Source: Jackrogersella multiformis
Taxonomy: Eukaryota > Ascomycota > Sordariomycetes > Xylariales > Hypoxylaceae
Assembly: GCA_902806575.1 (NCBI GenBank)
Contig: CADCXD010000002.1
Coordinates: forward strand, 992,001 to 1,056,000
DNA length: 64,000 nt
Direction: 5' to 3'
The notes beneath the pieces were generated by a model. That model saw nothing but the letters and a program-made list of their open reading frames with translations. It did not search any database and was not told the DNA's origin. The position numbers and the translations under genes were made by a program. Numbering within the stretch: position 1 is the first letter of the stretch; each line of letters begins with the position of its first letter. This document shows, piece by piece, positions 24,301 to 35,456 of this stretch.

Positions 24301-26897
24301 TGATAGTTCGAGCATCCGCTCAGCAACAACGTGCCTCGCCTCCGTTTTCATGGAGGGCCATAAGCTCTGGATGCGCGAGAAAATGACGTGAAGGAGGTTC
24401 GGTCTTGTGAGAAGCTGCTGAGTTCCCACAATGCTCAGCAGAAAATCTAGACCGTCTCTATCATTCGGAAGCACTATCTCAACGCAACTTTTATCTAGAG
24501 CTGACTCTTCGACATTTTCTTCAACGCAGACGCGAGCAGCATCGTCGGAAGAGAACGACGACCACCATTTAAGCAACGGCAAGAGTAAATGAGTACGAGT
24601 AATGCCGGACACTCCCTTGACTTGGTTTAATGATGCGAGCAGGCGAAATTTTACGGCGACGAGTGGGGTATGAACCGCGTGGGAAGCAAGGAAGGTTAGA
24701 GTAGAACGTCGCGTCCCATGAGACAAGTGGCTTTTCTTGTCCTTGTCTTCGTCAGTCGAGGATTTCGAACTACTGTTTAGCGAGCTTTGTAGGATTTCGA
24801 TAACGTAGTCGGCATCTAGTACGCATTCCTCAAGGCTAGGCGTAATGACATTCCTCAGCAGTTTGTAACATATGTCTACTGTCATCCATTCCAATGATCC
24901 AGTGTACTCATATAGATAATCGGTGGCCCAACGGATATGATTCTCGGATTTCTTGTCCAGATCTCGGAACGAATTCTCTAGGACAATGATCAGGTCTGCG
25001 GCGGCGCGTCGTACTCTCTTTGACGGGTCGTTCAGTGCTACAAGGCCGTATGGCAAAAGAGCTTGGAAGTCCACGTTCTTGCTGTCGTCATCTTTCAGAT
25101 GCTGTTTTGCCATATCTAGAGCTGCAGCACGAGCTAATGCTGGGTAGGGCCCACACCACATTCGCATTAGGAACGTGAAATAAAAGGGGGCCACGCTCGC
25201 TCGGCTATGTTGCAATGGTGTAAGTTTGTCAAAAGCCTTCAGGTTGTCTGGCTTGGCGAGGCTGAACAGAAAAAGGGAACATAGGTCAGTGAATATGTCA
25301 GAAGAACCAGCTCGTAGGCACGAGTCCGATGATGAGGTCGACAAGTTAACCACTCTCTGGAGAGCAGATTGAAAGTAGTCGTTTTCGGTAAGGGCCGGTG
25401 CGGTTTCGTCCTCGACCATTGCAATATCTTGCTGGGGCTGGGCTATAGAGAGTTTCGGTCGAAGATCAGTGCCAAGCCTCAGTTCCAGCGCATCTACGTC
25501 GACATCGGTTTCGTTGATCGCTTTGTTAAAGATCTTCCCGAGATCAGTAATTAGTTGTGAAAGTCTAATGATTATAGACGCGAGCGCCTGTCGCACTTGA
25601 CCTTGCGCGTCAACGGTATCATCGACTTTGTGGGCTGCTAACAATAAACTCTTGAAAACCACTGCTGTCTGCTGCTCATTAAGAATTGAGCCTAGGAGAC
25701 TCGACTCGACCACTGGCAAGCCTTTTATGTCACCCTTCTTGTGTGCCCTATCTACTAATGCAAGGCAGAGACCATTGGCTAGCTTCCCAATGTTGTGTTC
25801 TCTCCCAATCTCGGGAAGGAGACTGGAAAGGTTTGGGATCTTAAGTAAAGCCCTTGTTACTTTTCCAGACATTTGCTTCGCCGAACGGTACTGGGCAAGA
25901 ATTGAGAGGCAGACAAGACCAGGGCGCAGAGATCCAGTAGTCCATCCAGCAACGAGCTGCTCCATCAAGGCACTGATGGCGGCATCGTCAAGATCGCCCT
26001 TTGCAACGAAAACGGAGATTACCATATAGGAGGCTATTTGCAAACTAGGGACCTTATGCATGACTAAAGCATCACTAAGGACAGGTCCTATTTGATGTAG
26101 TAGAGTCTGGTCATTGTCTCGTTGGATGCTGCGGCGGCCAGATCGCATTCCGTCCAGCATGCCATTTACCGCCTCGGTCATAATACCAGCCCAAAATGAT
26201 ATTAAAGCAGGGTAGTGCTTTTGAGCCTTGCACGAATCTAAGGTATATGCCGAGAGGGTAGCGAGGAAATCGGAATGGTGTGTGGCTCGGTGGACAAGAA
26301 CAGACCTCGGCGGTTGTGCCAACGACCGTACGTACGGGTCTAAGAACTTGTATACGGGCGGCAAATTGCGAGGGAGGATGGACAAGAGCGTTACGAATGC
26401 TGGGATGTCGTGATAGGGCAAGAATGTCGAGATGAGTATAGTAGTGTTATATTCGTGGATTCTATTGCGAGGAAGGTTAGAATAGAAATACGATGCAACA
26501 AATAGTGTCTGGTAACTCACCTAAATCTCCTAATGAGCCATTCTATAGCCTTGATAGTTGGCATTAGTCTGAGCCGCGCTCCCACCAGGTGGAGGAACGA
26601 CTCTATCTTCTTGTCGAGCTCTGCATTCTCAGCAGCAGTCATCTGACTCCGATCTTCATCTCGGCTTTGCTCGCTGAATATTGTTTTGCCAAAAGAGACG
26701 AAGCGCGAGTCTAGCTGACATAGCTCCTCGTACCCTTGGTGGCAGATGCCATATAGAGTCTGGAAATTCTGCGACGTCGCAACTCGTGGTTCGAAGATTA
26801 ACGATTTCGAATGGGCGGCTTTCTGCGCCTTGACATCGAGTGTCGCTTTCGAATTCGTAGCAATCTGCGCGAGTTGCGCAGCTAATGCTGTCGTCAT
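21373..26897 (-). CDS. utp10: U3 snoRNP / SSU-processome HEAT-repeat protein Utp10 (HEATR1 family)
   Basis: Three exons on the minus strand (26897-26521, 26461-22336, 22275-21373) join to 1801 residues, the usual size of fungal Utp10. The protein is a very large HEAT-repeat scaffold of the t-UTP (UtpA) subcomplex, needed for pre-rRNA transcription and 18S rRNA maturation in the nucleolus. Landmarks are the N-terminal MTTALAAQLAQIATNSK, HSKSLIFEPRVA, WLIRRFRIHEYN with the intron in the second Arg codon, YDVVHRATHHSDF-like repeats in the U3-binding N-terminal domain, and the C-terminal BP28CT-like end VERETHLWIGEIEQVLGE, closing in DSMLQ. Introns are 59 and 60 nt with GTGAGT and GTAAGT donors. 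Both junctions are fixed by phase and conserved sequence. Confidence 0.95.
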
Positions 26898-28081
26898 ATT
26901 GGTCGGAGTTGTGACAGCGATAGTATTTCCATCAGAAAAGCACGCGCCCGGAGCACTCGGTGAGAATTGCTGTTTCTGTTTCTGTTTCTATTGTTGTATT
27001 AATGCTGTATTTAGTGTATGCTGGAAGACTTTTAATTCGTGATAGCGATTGAACTTTTTTTCCCCAAAATTTTAGCGGGGAGTAAAGATTCGGTATTAGA
27101 AGGGTCTGGCCGATAAGTCATTGGACGAATCAAGTTCCTCGGATAAAAATAGCCCCATTTATCATTGACGTCTGAACTCTTTTTAGAGGAGATCTTTTCG
27201 TCTAACCAGCTAAAGTATTAGTGCCTTTCTTCGCAGTATCCATAACTTTACTAGCACTGGCTACACATAAAGTTCGCCTTGTGCCCTAGCGGGCACTGCG
27301 CTTTAATTAGCTAAACAGGCAGTAATTAACTAAGTACCAATATATAATCCCTTAAGGATTTTATATGCATATATATATGCTTTTACATATATAATATAGC
27401 GCTAAAAATACGTATTAATAAGGTATATGATTTTATATAAAATAATTACCTTAAAAAAAATAATAAGCTAATCTTACCCGTTTCGTTAATTAAAGCGCAA
27501 TGCCTGCTAAGGCACAAGGCGAACTTTATGTATAGCTAGTGCTAGTACCGTTATCCATATATTTAATGTTTTAAACTTTATACCTACCTAAGGTACCTAG
27601 TGTTGAAAGCTACCGATTTATATATATAAGGGCAAATAAGTATTTAAATGAAATAGTGAAATATAAATCTCGATCAAGAATTACCGGTTTTGTCTACACA
27701 ATAATTAATCTAATTTTATTATATGGTCGAGGCTACGAGGCCAAAGTTCTAAACTACCTACCTAGGACCTAGGTAGGTATGCGTCGATAATCATTATGAG
27801 TGAGCCCAATACTCCCAGTCTCTGATTGGTAGATGCCTTCAGAGTTCTGACATCTTCGGTGATCGGGCCGTACCTATCTACTGCCTATCTACTACTACTA
27901 TCGTGCATGTGTTTCCGGGTATTTCGACCGGGCTCCCCTCATCAGGCTGTCTGTCCACTTTACACTAGTTTCAGTTTTCCAACCTAGATGGTCCCTATGT
28001 TTTTGTGTGCGGATTGTTTCAATCTCATCCTAGCATTTACTGGGAATCCTATCTGCTTCCTTTCCGTCCTTATTCGAGGTA
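26898..28081. other. Spacer between utp10 and the SGNH esterase gene, carrying a MITE-like element
   Basis: This is a divergent spacer of about 1.2 kb. Its left 150 bases are the utp10 promoter. The centre is AT-rich and holds the inverted-repeat element described separately. TACCTAGGTA-type words follow at about 27582-27602 and 27758-27782. No coding sequence was seen. Confidence 0.6.
27242..27554. mobile_element. MITE-like element with 70-bp terminal inverted repeats
   Basis: Bases 27242-27311 match the reverse complement of 27485-27554 at about 62 of 70 positions. Both arms share the core CATAAAGTTCGCCTTGTGCC. Six of the eight mismatches are C/T or G/A transitions, as expected after repeat-induced point mutation or age. 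The 170 bases between the arms are AT-rich and non-coding. Total length of about 313 bp, long TIRs and no transposase fit a non-autonomous DNA transposon. Target-site duplication and superfamily could not be fixed. No second copy is in the window. Confidence 0.7.
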
Positions 28082-29080
28082 ATGGCTGTGAGTGTTCCAA
28101 AGCGAACTTGTTTCGTTGTAGTCAAATATTAGTTGATCTCGGCTGAGAGCTAACCTTGGATATAAACCAGAAATCATATAACCAGATAGTTCTGTTTGGA
28201 GACTCGCTCTTCCAACAGTCCAGTCAAATCCAAGATGGCTTCTCGTTTCAGGGTGCTCTACAGAGTCGTATGATTACACATACCCCCGTAACGACCAATT
28301 ATACTTGCCTCTAACTCGTTTATAGACTGTATACGATATCTAGATGTGATGAATAGGGGCTTCTCCGGTTATAATACCAAGAACGCCTTGGAGTTGCTGC
28401 CTCAGATATTCTTACCGCCGTCGCCGTCAAACCCCAAGATAGAGTACCTCGTAAGTGACGAAATTAGTCCGGCTGCCTTACACTTTATTTGTTTTGTATC
28501 CATCTTGAAAATGCTTCTGGATTCTGATCACTTCATGCTGTAGCTGGTGCTATTAGGTGCGAATGATGCGTGCCTCCCTATTCCGACCAACACCCAGGGA
28601 GTTCCAATCGACCAATATAAGGACAACTTAACTAAGATAATAACCCACGACCATATAAAAGCCCACAATCCTAGGATTTTGCTGGTCACACCTCCCCCGG
28701 TTGATGAAATCCGAATCACTGAGCTTGACCTAGCCGGAGGCCATGCGCAAGCAACACGACAAGCCGCTATCAGCGCTGCCTTTTCCGAGATGGCTCGAAA
28801 GGTGGCAGCAGAAATTCCCGGCGTTGTGCTCGTCGATCTACATAAAGCGATCTTGGACAAAGCCGTCTCCTTGACTACGGACATAGACACGAGCGGCCCT
28901 CCTTTGGGATACCCTAAAGGCAAGCGAGGTGCATTAGAGCAACTTTTACCGGACGGATTACACATGAGTGGGGAGGCCTATAAGATCTTCTTTGACATTG
29001 TTACGCCGCATATCGATCCATTCCCCGCGGGACAAGCAGTTTTCCCAGAGTGGCGTGTGCTAAACCCGGGGACAATATAA
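28082..29080 (+). CDS. iah1: SGNH/GDSL hydrolase, isoamyl-acetate esterase (Iah1) type
   Basis: Four exons (28082-28087, 28171-28267, 28326-28450, 28544-29080) join to 254 residues. The first coding exon is only six bases (Met-Ala); it is supported by a GTGAGT donor and a CTAAC branch 20 bases before the acceptor. The catalytic blocks are complete: I, VLFGDSLFQ with Ser14; II, NRGFSGYNT; III, LLGAND with Asn83; V, LPDGLHMSGEAY with Asp213 and His216. Iah1-type enzymes hydrolyse short acetate esters in the cytosol. The family match across all four blocks is good; substrate is inferred from the family. Intron 3 could be read through for some codons before a stop, so the splice form was chosen by continuity of EYL-LVLLGAND. 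Confidence 0.88.
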
Positions 29081-30720
29081 TCTCCGTTTCCCCCTTTTTC
29101 TTCCAAAGGTTTCTTTCTCGAGATAATACCTACCTAGGTAGGTACCTAGGTGGGTAACCAAGTCTCAAGATCACTCAGATGTAGCTCTGATGTTAGCCTG
29201 ATATATATATATACATACCTACATACTACGTAGTACCTAGGTAGGTAATACATACCTATTGCATTGGGAGAAGGAGGAGAATGGATTCCAGTGGAACGAG
29301 ATTAGTCGGAGATCTTAGCTGTGGCGCATCCTTCCCTAGCTACCTAGGTACCTATGTACCTAGTAGAGGTAGGTGCTAGGCTAGGGCCTGCTAGGGTATT
29401 CTAGGCAACCGCTTGGTCAGTGCACTAGGTTAGGAATAATGCAGACCTATCAAGGGCGTGTGGTACGTACTAGAAGCTGATGCACACTAAAAGGAATCTA
29501 AATCTAATGGTGGATAAGTGCCTGTGAACGTGAACGGCCACTGCTACCTAGATTGTACCACCAACTATTTTTTGTGATAATCCGTTACCTACGCAGTTGC
29601 TACGACCCTTCTAACGTAACCTACGACCCGTAATCAACCTTCGCCTCGCCTCAACTTAATCCTCAATCCTCATTTCTCAACTTCTAGTATAGCAACCTTC
29701 TGCCTACCTACTACTTAGGTATTCTCCAGAAGCCGAACCCCGTTGTTCTTCGACCGCTCAGCTCCTCTTCCTTTTTCTATACCATTTTCTCTCACAAGGC
29801 AGATAGCGGATATTTTGATACATCTAATTCCCTCCGTTATTCCCCACCAATATATTCATCTCGTGTGCTGTTCTAAACCTTTTGGAAGTCCGATTGAAGA
29901 GTGCTTCCTTTTCCTCAGTCGCCTCCTCTGACGTCTACCTACCTACCTCTACCTCGATTACTTAAAAACTCCTTCCTCCGCTCCGTAGATCATCTGCGAA
30001 CTCCGGTCGCCACCGCCGACTAGATCAACCTGATATCATATATCTTAAGAAAAAAGAGTTCGATTGGCGTATAACCTTAGCTTGTGATTGATTGTAATAT
30101 ATTATTACTACGTCGGAAGCTATCTTTGGTGCTACGAGAATTACCTCGCCTTTCTTGATTGCGAACAATCCCGCAACATACTCTCCCACGACAAGGCTGC
30201 CTGATCGATATTCCAAGCTAGCATCGTCTCGCCGCCTCCTCGTCCGTTCCCATCTATCTGCTGGAAGCCTTCGTGTTTCGATCTTAGACAAATTACACAA
30301 ATACGTATCAGCGTACATCAGATTCGGAACTGAGAACTACTGCCCCTGCACAGTGATTCGCAAAGTGACCATTAGGTCCTCTGCGATGAGGAGGTGGTGG
30401 TGGACCTCATCTTTCATATAATCAAGGATAGAGGTCGCAACGGCTCAAACGAGGACTCGATCACGTCGCAAAACACCCTTCTTTGGAGCTGTAAATAAGT
30501 CGATAAGCTACAACTTTGCACCACCCCCCCGATCCAATGCTACGAGTGGGCTATTCAAGCCCCCTAAACGTTAACCTCTTCTATCCTGTTGTTTCCGGCC
30601 TATACCTGAGATTCCTCGGTCAGCTCTATCTCTGCTTCTACAAAATCCAACCATAGCCATTTATCCTACCATCACTTCTGCTTAGCTATCGGAATCGTGA
30701 CGCTGTTAACCCAGGTGGGC
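29081..30720. other. 1.6-kb spacer with palindrome clusters and a pyrimidine-rich leader
   Basis: TACCTAGGTA-type clusters occupy about 29127-29157, 29207-29262 and 29337-29375. From about 29600 to 30720 the sequence is C/T-rich and looks like promoter plus long 5' leader of the next gene. No conserved coding content was seen in its short open frames. Confidence 0.55.
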
Positions 30721-32660
30721 ATGGATTCACGCTTTTCTTTTTCTCGTGACGAACTCTACACTGTCCATATGGACGTCAAGCAGATGCAGATGATACAGAA
30801 CAACCATGCTGAAAGACTCTCACGATTGGAGAAGCGCCAGGCTGATGATGCTGCAATCAAGTCCGTCTGGAACTCGCCATTTCCCAGTGCTCTAAGTGGC
30901 ACACCACAGCACGGTTCGATCCCCCCCTCTCTTTATTATCCATACATACGGTAAGTTCTAACAGAATCTACTTAGGTCCGCTTCATATGCCTCCGAGCGA
31001 GATGTTCGACGATTTTGAGGAGCAGGGCCAGAGCCTTCTGGGTAGTTTACATCTCGATACCGAGGATGAACCTGCGAGACGCGGCGCAGCTTCTAGGGCG
31101 AATAGTGTTCGCTTCGACGAGAGCGCTCTTCAGGGCTCAAGTTGGGCGCAAAACGGTCGACATTCTGGCGACTTCGGTCCGATCAGACCCAGCAGCGGTC
31201 TTGGCAACCATAACTTGATGGAACGCTCACTGTCACATAAATCAGATGGCAGGCATAGTTCTGCCGGCCATTCGGTGCACTCGATCCATTCCCACCACTC
31301 CGTCGCCTCCGGCCGCGGGAGTAGTCTAGGTCTAGACACGACGTTTACACCTGGAGGCCAGGACGATGACTCTCCAATTGGGATTCCAGAGCCACCCCCG
31401 AGCTTGTTCGTCTTGGGCTCTGTGCCGTCCATTATTCGCTGCTGGCTTACTCCTAATTTTGCACATGATACCCTACTTTACGCAGACGTTTGCACTGGAT
31501 CGCAGAAGTCGGTCGTCGAATTTTCGTTGATTAAGGAACTAGATCTGGTGAATGATATTCACCGCGACCTAGATAGTGTTCATCGAATCCGTCTGCCCGT
31601 ATACTTGACGGAGGCAACCGTATCCCAGCCAAGCTCTCGAGGAATGAGTCCTGCACCGCAGATGCCAAGTCTGGCGTGCACGTTTGAAGTAGCAGGGATG
31701 GATCAGCCCGACAACGCCGAAGCCAAGAAGACTCTCCGCATCTTCATTGGTAGCGAGGCATTAAGGGAACACTCGGCCGACGTCCTGTTCTCACAGAATC
31801 GCATGACCCTGTACGGCAGTGAGCGTGAGAAGCTATCTGTCCCCTTCGTGCGCCCCGAAGACTATGGAGTTTTCAAGCACATCCGTACGATGGCTGTCTT
31901 CCCTGAAAAGCCGAAGCTTAATGCAACCGCCCGACCATTTGTCTTAACCGAAACCAAGCCACAGACGGCGGCATCTGTACAGTCGGACAGAGCCCAGGCG
32001 AAGGATTTGCATGACGAGGATGAAAACCGAGTGCTCGCTTCGCCGTCTTCGGAGCAAACGAGCCAGCAAGCTGCAACTGCTGTGGCAAGTAGCATATCTG
32101 AAAGCGGCGGCGAAAGCGAAAGGCAGTTCAAAGAAGTCGGGACGTCAGAATCGGGCAAGGAAACCCAAGTTCAGTCGAGTGATGCTTCAGGTGACAACGT
32201 GCGCCGAGCTTCGGCAACAGGAAGCATCTGGAGTTCGTGGCGTCACGGGCCTACGCCCAATGGCAACGAACAAAAGGATATCATTCCATTGAGCGGATAT
32301 CAGCCTGCTGGACGTGGGGGCCGTAGCATGAAGGTGTTGAAGCCCACGAAATCGACGCCATCTTCAGTTCGGACAGGGGCTTTGTACGAACCGGCTCCGC
32401 CACCCAGAAGCATGGGCGAGACCCGACGCAAGAGCCAAGGTGGAGCAGATAGTGTCAGCGTTGGGAGCGCCGGGCTCCGGTGGGAGTCGAAGCGTACGCC
32501 GATCGGGAGCATAGAGACAAAGCCGACGGCAGCTACCCGCGAGACTCGAAGTGTGTCGGGGACTCCTCGTACCTCGACCAACCCTATCGGTAGCGCTTCG
32601 GCTTTTTCGTGGATGAGCCAGTCGGGCAAGCCAAGAACGCCGACTGCGGCAGCCGAGTAG
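30721..32660 (+). CDS. Fungal protein of unknown function with a degenerate retropepsin-like domain
   Basis: Two exons (30721-30913 and 30976-32660) join to 625 residues, using a GTTCGA donor and an ACTTAG acceptor; this join gives GTPQHGPLHMPPSEMFDDFEEQ without a stop. The N-terminus is a short coiled coil (residues 10-50, including HAERLSRLEKRQADDAAIK). A Ser/His-rich disordered part follows. An ordered domain spans about 205-380: CWLTPNFAHDTLLYADVCTG, later LRIFIGSEALREHSADVLFS, then NRMTLYG. The pattern (start of a sheet, xTGS turn, later hydrophobic IGSEAL..H.AD) resembles a retroviral-type aspartic protease fold, but Cys237 stands where the catalytic Asp is expected, so activity is unlikely. 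The C-terminal 250 residues are Ser/Gly/Arg-rich and disordered. I do not know its role. The retropepsin reading is inference. Confidence 0.75.
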
Positions 32661-33233
32661 AGAATACTCTCGCGCACGGAATGACTTCTATGATGACGGG
32701 CGCAATGCTTGATGATGGATTGCCGAGTTCACGTTCTGATACTCTGCTAGGATTGTAGTGATTCTACTCTCCTCGTAGGTAGGTAGACATGATTAAGGAA
32801 AAACAATAAAAAGAGAAGCTAAATAAGTTACATTAAATCATGATGATGCCCAGGTCCTTGTAGGTGACTAAAAGATATAGCTTATATACCTACCTAGGTC
32901 CTAGGTCCTAGGTTGTACAACCCGTTGCACATGACGGAGGCTACGAGGTATGTATACCTTAGGTACCTAAGGTATGTACCTACCCTAGACAGTTAGGTAC
33001 CTAGCCTATTACCTTTCTACCCCGTATCCGATGGAACGGAGAGTGGCCTATAGAAATAGGGAATGGTCTGCACTAACCCCGCTAGTTGCATCCTATACTA
33101 GAGCTCTAGTGGGCGGTTGCACAATCCATACATAAAAATGGATACGACATCATAAAAGCCTCGCCATCGGTCACTTACCTTATGCACCTAGGACCCAGGT
33201 AGGTACTTATCTTGGTCTACTTCTCATTAGAAA
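32661..33233. other. Spacer before thi6, with palindrome cluster
   Basis: The spacer contains a dense run of TACCTAGGTA, CCTAGGTCCTAGG and TACCTTAGGTACCTAAGGTA-like words at about 32884-33005 and another at about 33185-33205. No gene was seen. The thi6 promoter must lie here; I could not identify a thiamine-pyrophosphate riboswitch. Confidence 0.55.
32884..33005. repeat. Cluster of CCTAGG / ACCTAAGGT palindromic words
   Basis: About 120 bases carry repeated CCTAGGT words and the longer palindrome ACCTTAGGTACCTAAGGT. This is one of the clearest members of the dispersed family. Confidence 0.75.
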
Positions 33234-35033
33234 ATGTCAAAACATGGGGTCGATTATACGTTGTACCTGGTCACAGACTCGACGGCAGCTATTCTTGGGA
33301 GCGCAGATATATGCGAAGTCGTCCACGAGGCTCTGAAAGGGGGCGTCACTATCGTGCAATACCGGGATAAGACCAGCGTCACAGGTGTGCTCGTGTCGAC
33401 GGCCCAGAAACTACACCAGATCACCAAGAGGTTCAATGTCCCGCTCCTCATCAACGATCGCGTAGATGTTGCGCTCGCGGTCGGCTGCGAGGGCGTGCAT
33501 ATCGGACAAGATGACCTAGGTAAGATGCTAATCCATTTCTGATGCTACAGTGAATACCCAAGTATAGAGGTATAGAGGACTGGTTGTTAGATAGGTTCGC
33601 GAGAGAATGAGCTGACTGGATTCCAAAATAGATCTTCCTGCCGCTAGAAAGATCTTAGGAGAAGATGCTATCATCGGCGTTACTGTAAGCAATATTGCCG
33701 AAGCAGAGATCGCGGCTAAAGGAGGCGCCGATTACTTGGGGATCGGGACCGTATTTGCTACGCCTACGTAAGAGATTCTAAAATCAATTTGAATTATTTG
33801 ACGCTAATATAGCTAAAGGAAGGAGAATACAAAGAGTATCATTGGCATAGAAGGTCTTCGAGATATCCTAGCCAAAATCGTAGTTGAGAAATGGCCCGTA
33901 AAGACGGTATGCATCGGTGGCATCAACGCATCCAACGTATCACGGGTAGTATGGCAGAGTACAGCAAACGGGAAATCACTCGACGGTGTCGCGGTCGTAA
34001 GCGCCATCATGGCAGCCTCATCTCCGTCACAAGCCGCGCGAGATCTCTCCGACCTGGTGAAGACACCGCCGCCGTTTGCGAAGGCCCTCACGACGCCCAA
34101 GCAACAGACGCGGTCGCCCCAGGAGCTGCTGGCCCTGGTGCCGTACATCCTCAAGGCCGTCGATAGTAAGAAGCCGCTCTCTCACAACATGACCAACCTC
34201 GTCGTCCAGAACTTCGCCGCCAACGTCGCGCTGAGCGTCGGCGCTAGTCCCATCATGGCGAATTACGGCGAGGAGGCCGCGGACCTGGCCAAGCTGGGAG
34301 GCGCGCTCGTTGTTAATATGGGAACGGTAACGCCGGAGGGGTTGGCGAACTATGTGAAGGCACTGAGAGCTTATAATGATGCTGGACAGCCTGTGGTTTT
34401 TGATCCCGTTGGGTATGCTGCATCGTTCCAAATCCCTCGATTTTCGTTAGGAGCATAACCTAACATTGCACATGCAGCGCCGGGGCAACGGCGATCAGGC
34501 GATCGGCTGTCAAGACCATCTTAGGCGCAGGCTACGTCGACGTGCTCAAAGGCAACCAGTCAGAGGTCCTATCATGCGTCCCGGGCGGATCTACGATCCA
34601 GCAACGAGGTGTGGACAGCGGACCCAGCGGCCAGAATCTCCAAGAACTTGGGTCCGCAATCAAGGAGCTAGCCAAGCTCCGCAGACACATCGTCGTGATG
34701 ACCGGGAAGACGGACCTGGTCTCGGCCGGGGAGACGGTGTTCGCGATCGACAACGGCCACGAGTACCTGGGCATGGTGACCGGCACGGGCTGCTGTCTCG
34801 GCACGACCATCTCAGCTATCATTGCGGCGCACCCGAGTGACAAGCTCGCCGCCGTAGTAGCTGGCATACTGCACTACAGCATCGCGGCCGAACTTGCGGC
34901 CGAGCGGGAGGACGTCAGGGGCCCGGGCACCTTCGTCCCGGCGTTTATCGACGAGCTGTATAACGTGAGGAAAGCTACTGTTAAAGGAGATTTAGAGTGG
35001 CTCAAAAGGGCGAAGGTATCGGTTATATCTTAA
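33234..35033 (+). CDS. thi6: Bifunctional thiamine-phosphate synthase / hydroxyethylthiazole kinase (Thi6)
   Basis: Four exons (33234-33519, 33632-33767, 33819-34412, 34478-35033) join to 523 residues. The N-terminal ThiE-like half couples HMP-PP with thiazole phosphate: GGVTIVQYRDKTS, LLINDRVDVALAVGCEGVHI, IGVTVSNIAEAEIAAKGGAD, YLGIGTVFATPTKENTK and VCIGGINASN. The C-terminal ThiM-like half phosphorylates hydroxyethylthiazole: KPLSHNMTNLVVQNFAANVA, ALVVNMGTVTPE, VFDPVGAGATAIRRSAVK and the GTGC motif around Cys444 (MVTGTGCCLGTTISAI). Fungi and yeasts fuse the two steps in this order. All three introns preserve frame and interrupt conserved sequence (DDL-DLPAARK, ATPT-KENTK, DPVG-AGAT). Intron 2 uses a CTAAAG acceptor. 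Cytosolic thiamine synthesis is the expected role. Confidence 0.95.
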
Positions 35034-35456
35034 TGGCTATACATCGAATGAGGGGTGGATAGATATAGATTTGTAGATATACTGTGTGCAAGCTCCTCTG
35101 GGTTAATACCCTCCCCCCTTTTGGTATATACCTATATTACAGCTAACTAGCAGTAAGTTCATATACCCACAATAAGTACCTATCAAAAAAGAATCACAAG
35201 GGGTGAATTAAATAACCATGGAGATATATACCCAGGTACCTACCTAGGTATATATAGGATACCTCGGATATCGATAAGCTATAAAGCTATTATCCCCGCT
35301 CCCGTTCTCTTCCCCGTATCCCCGCATCGGCTACTCCTAGATACCTACCTAGCCTAGCATTGTATATCCTACTAAGCAACTTAGTCCTCATCGGATTTTC
35401 GCTCAAACCTCGGTATTTCTCATCTTTGTCGTAAGCTGTATACTCCTTTATCCCCG
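35034..35456. other. Short spacer with palindrome words
   Basis: This 420-base spacer holds TACCTAGGTA-type words at about 35234-35262 and a pyrimidine-rich leader for the next gene. Nothing else was seen. Confidence 0.55.
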
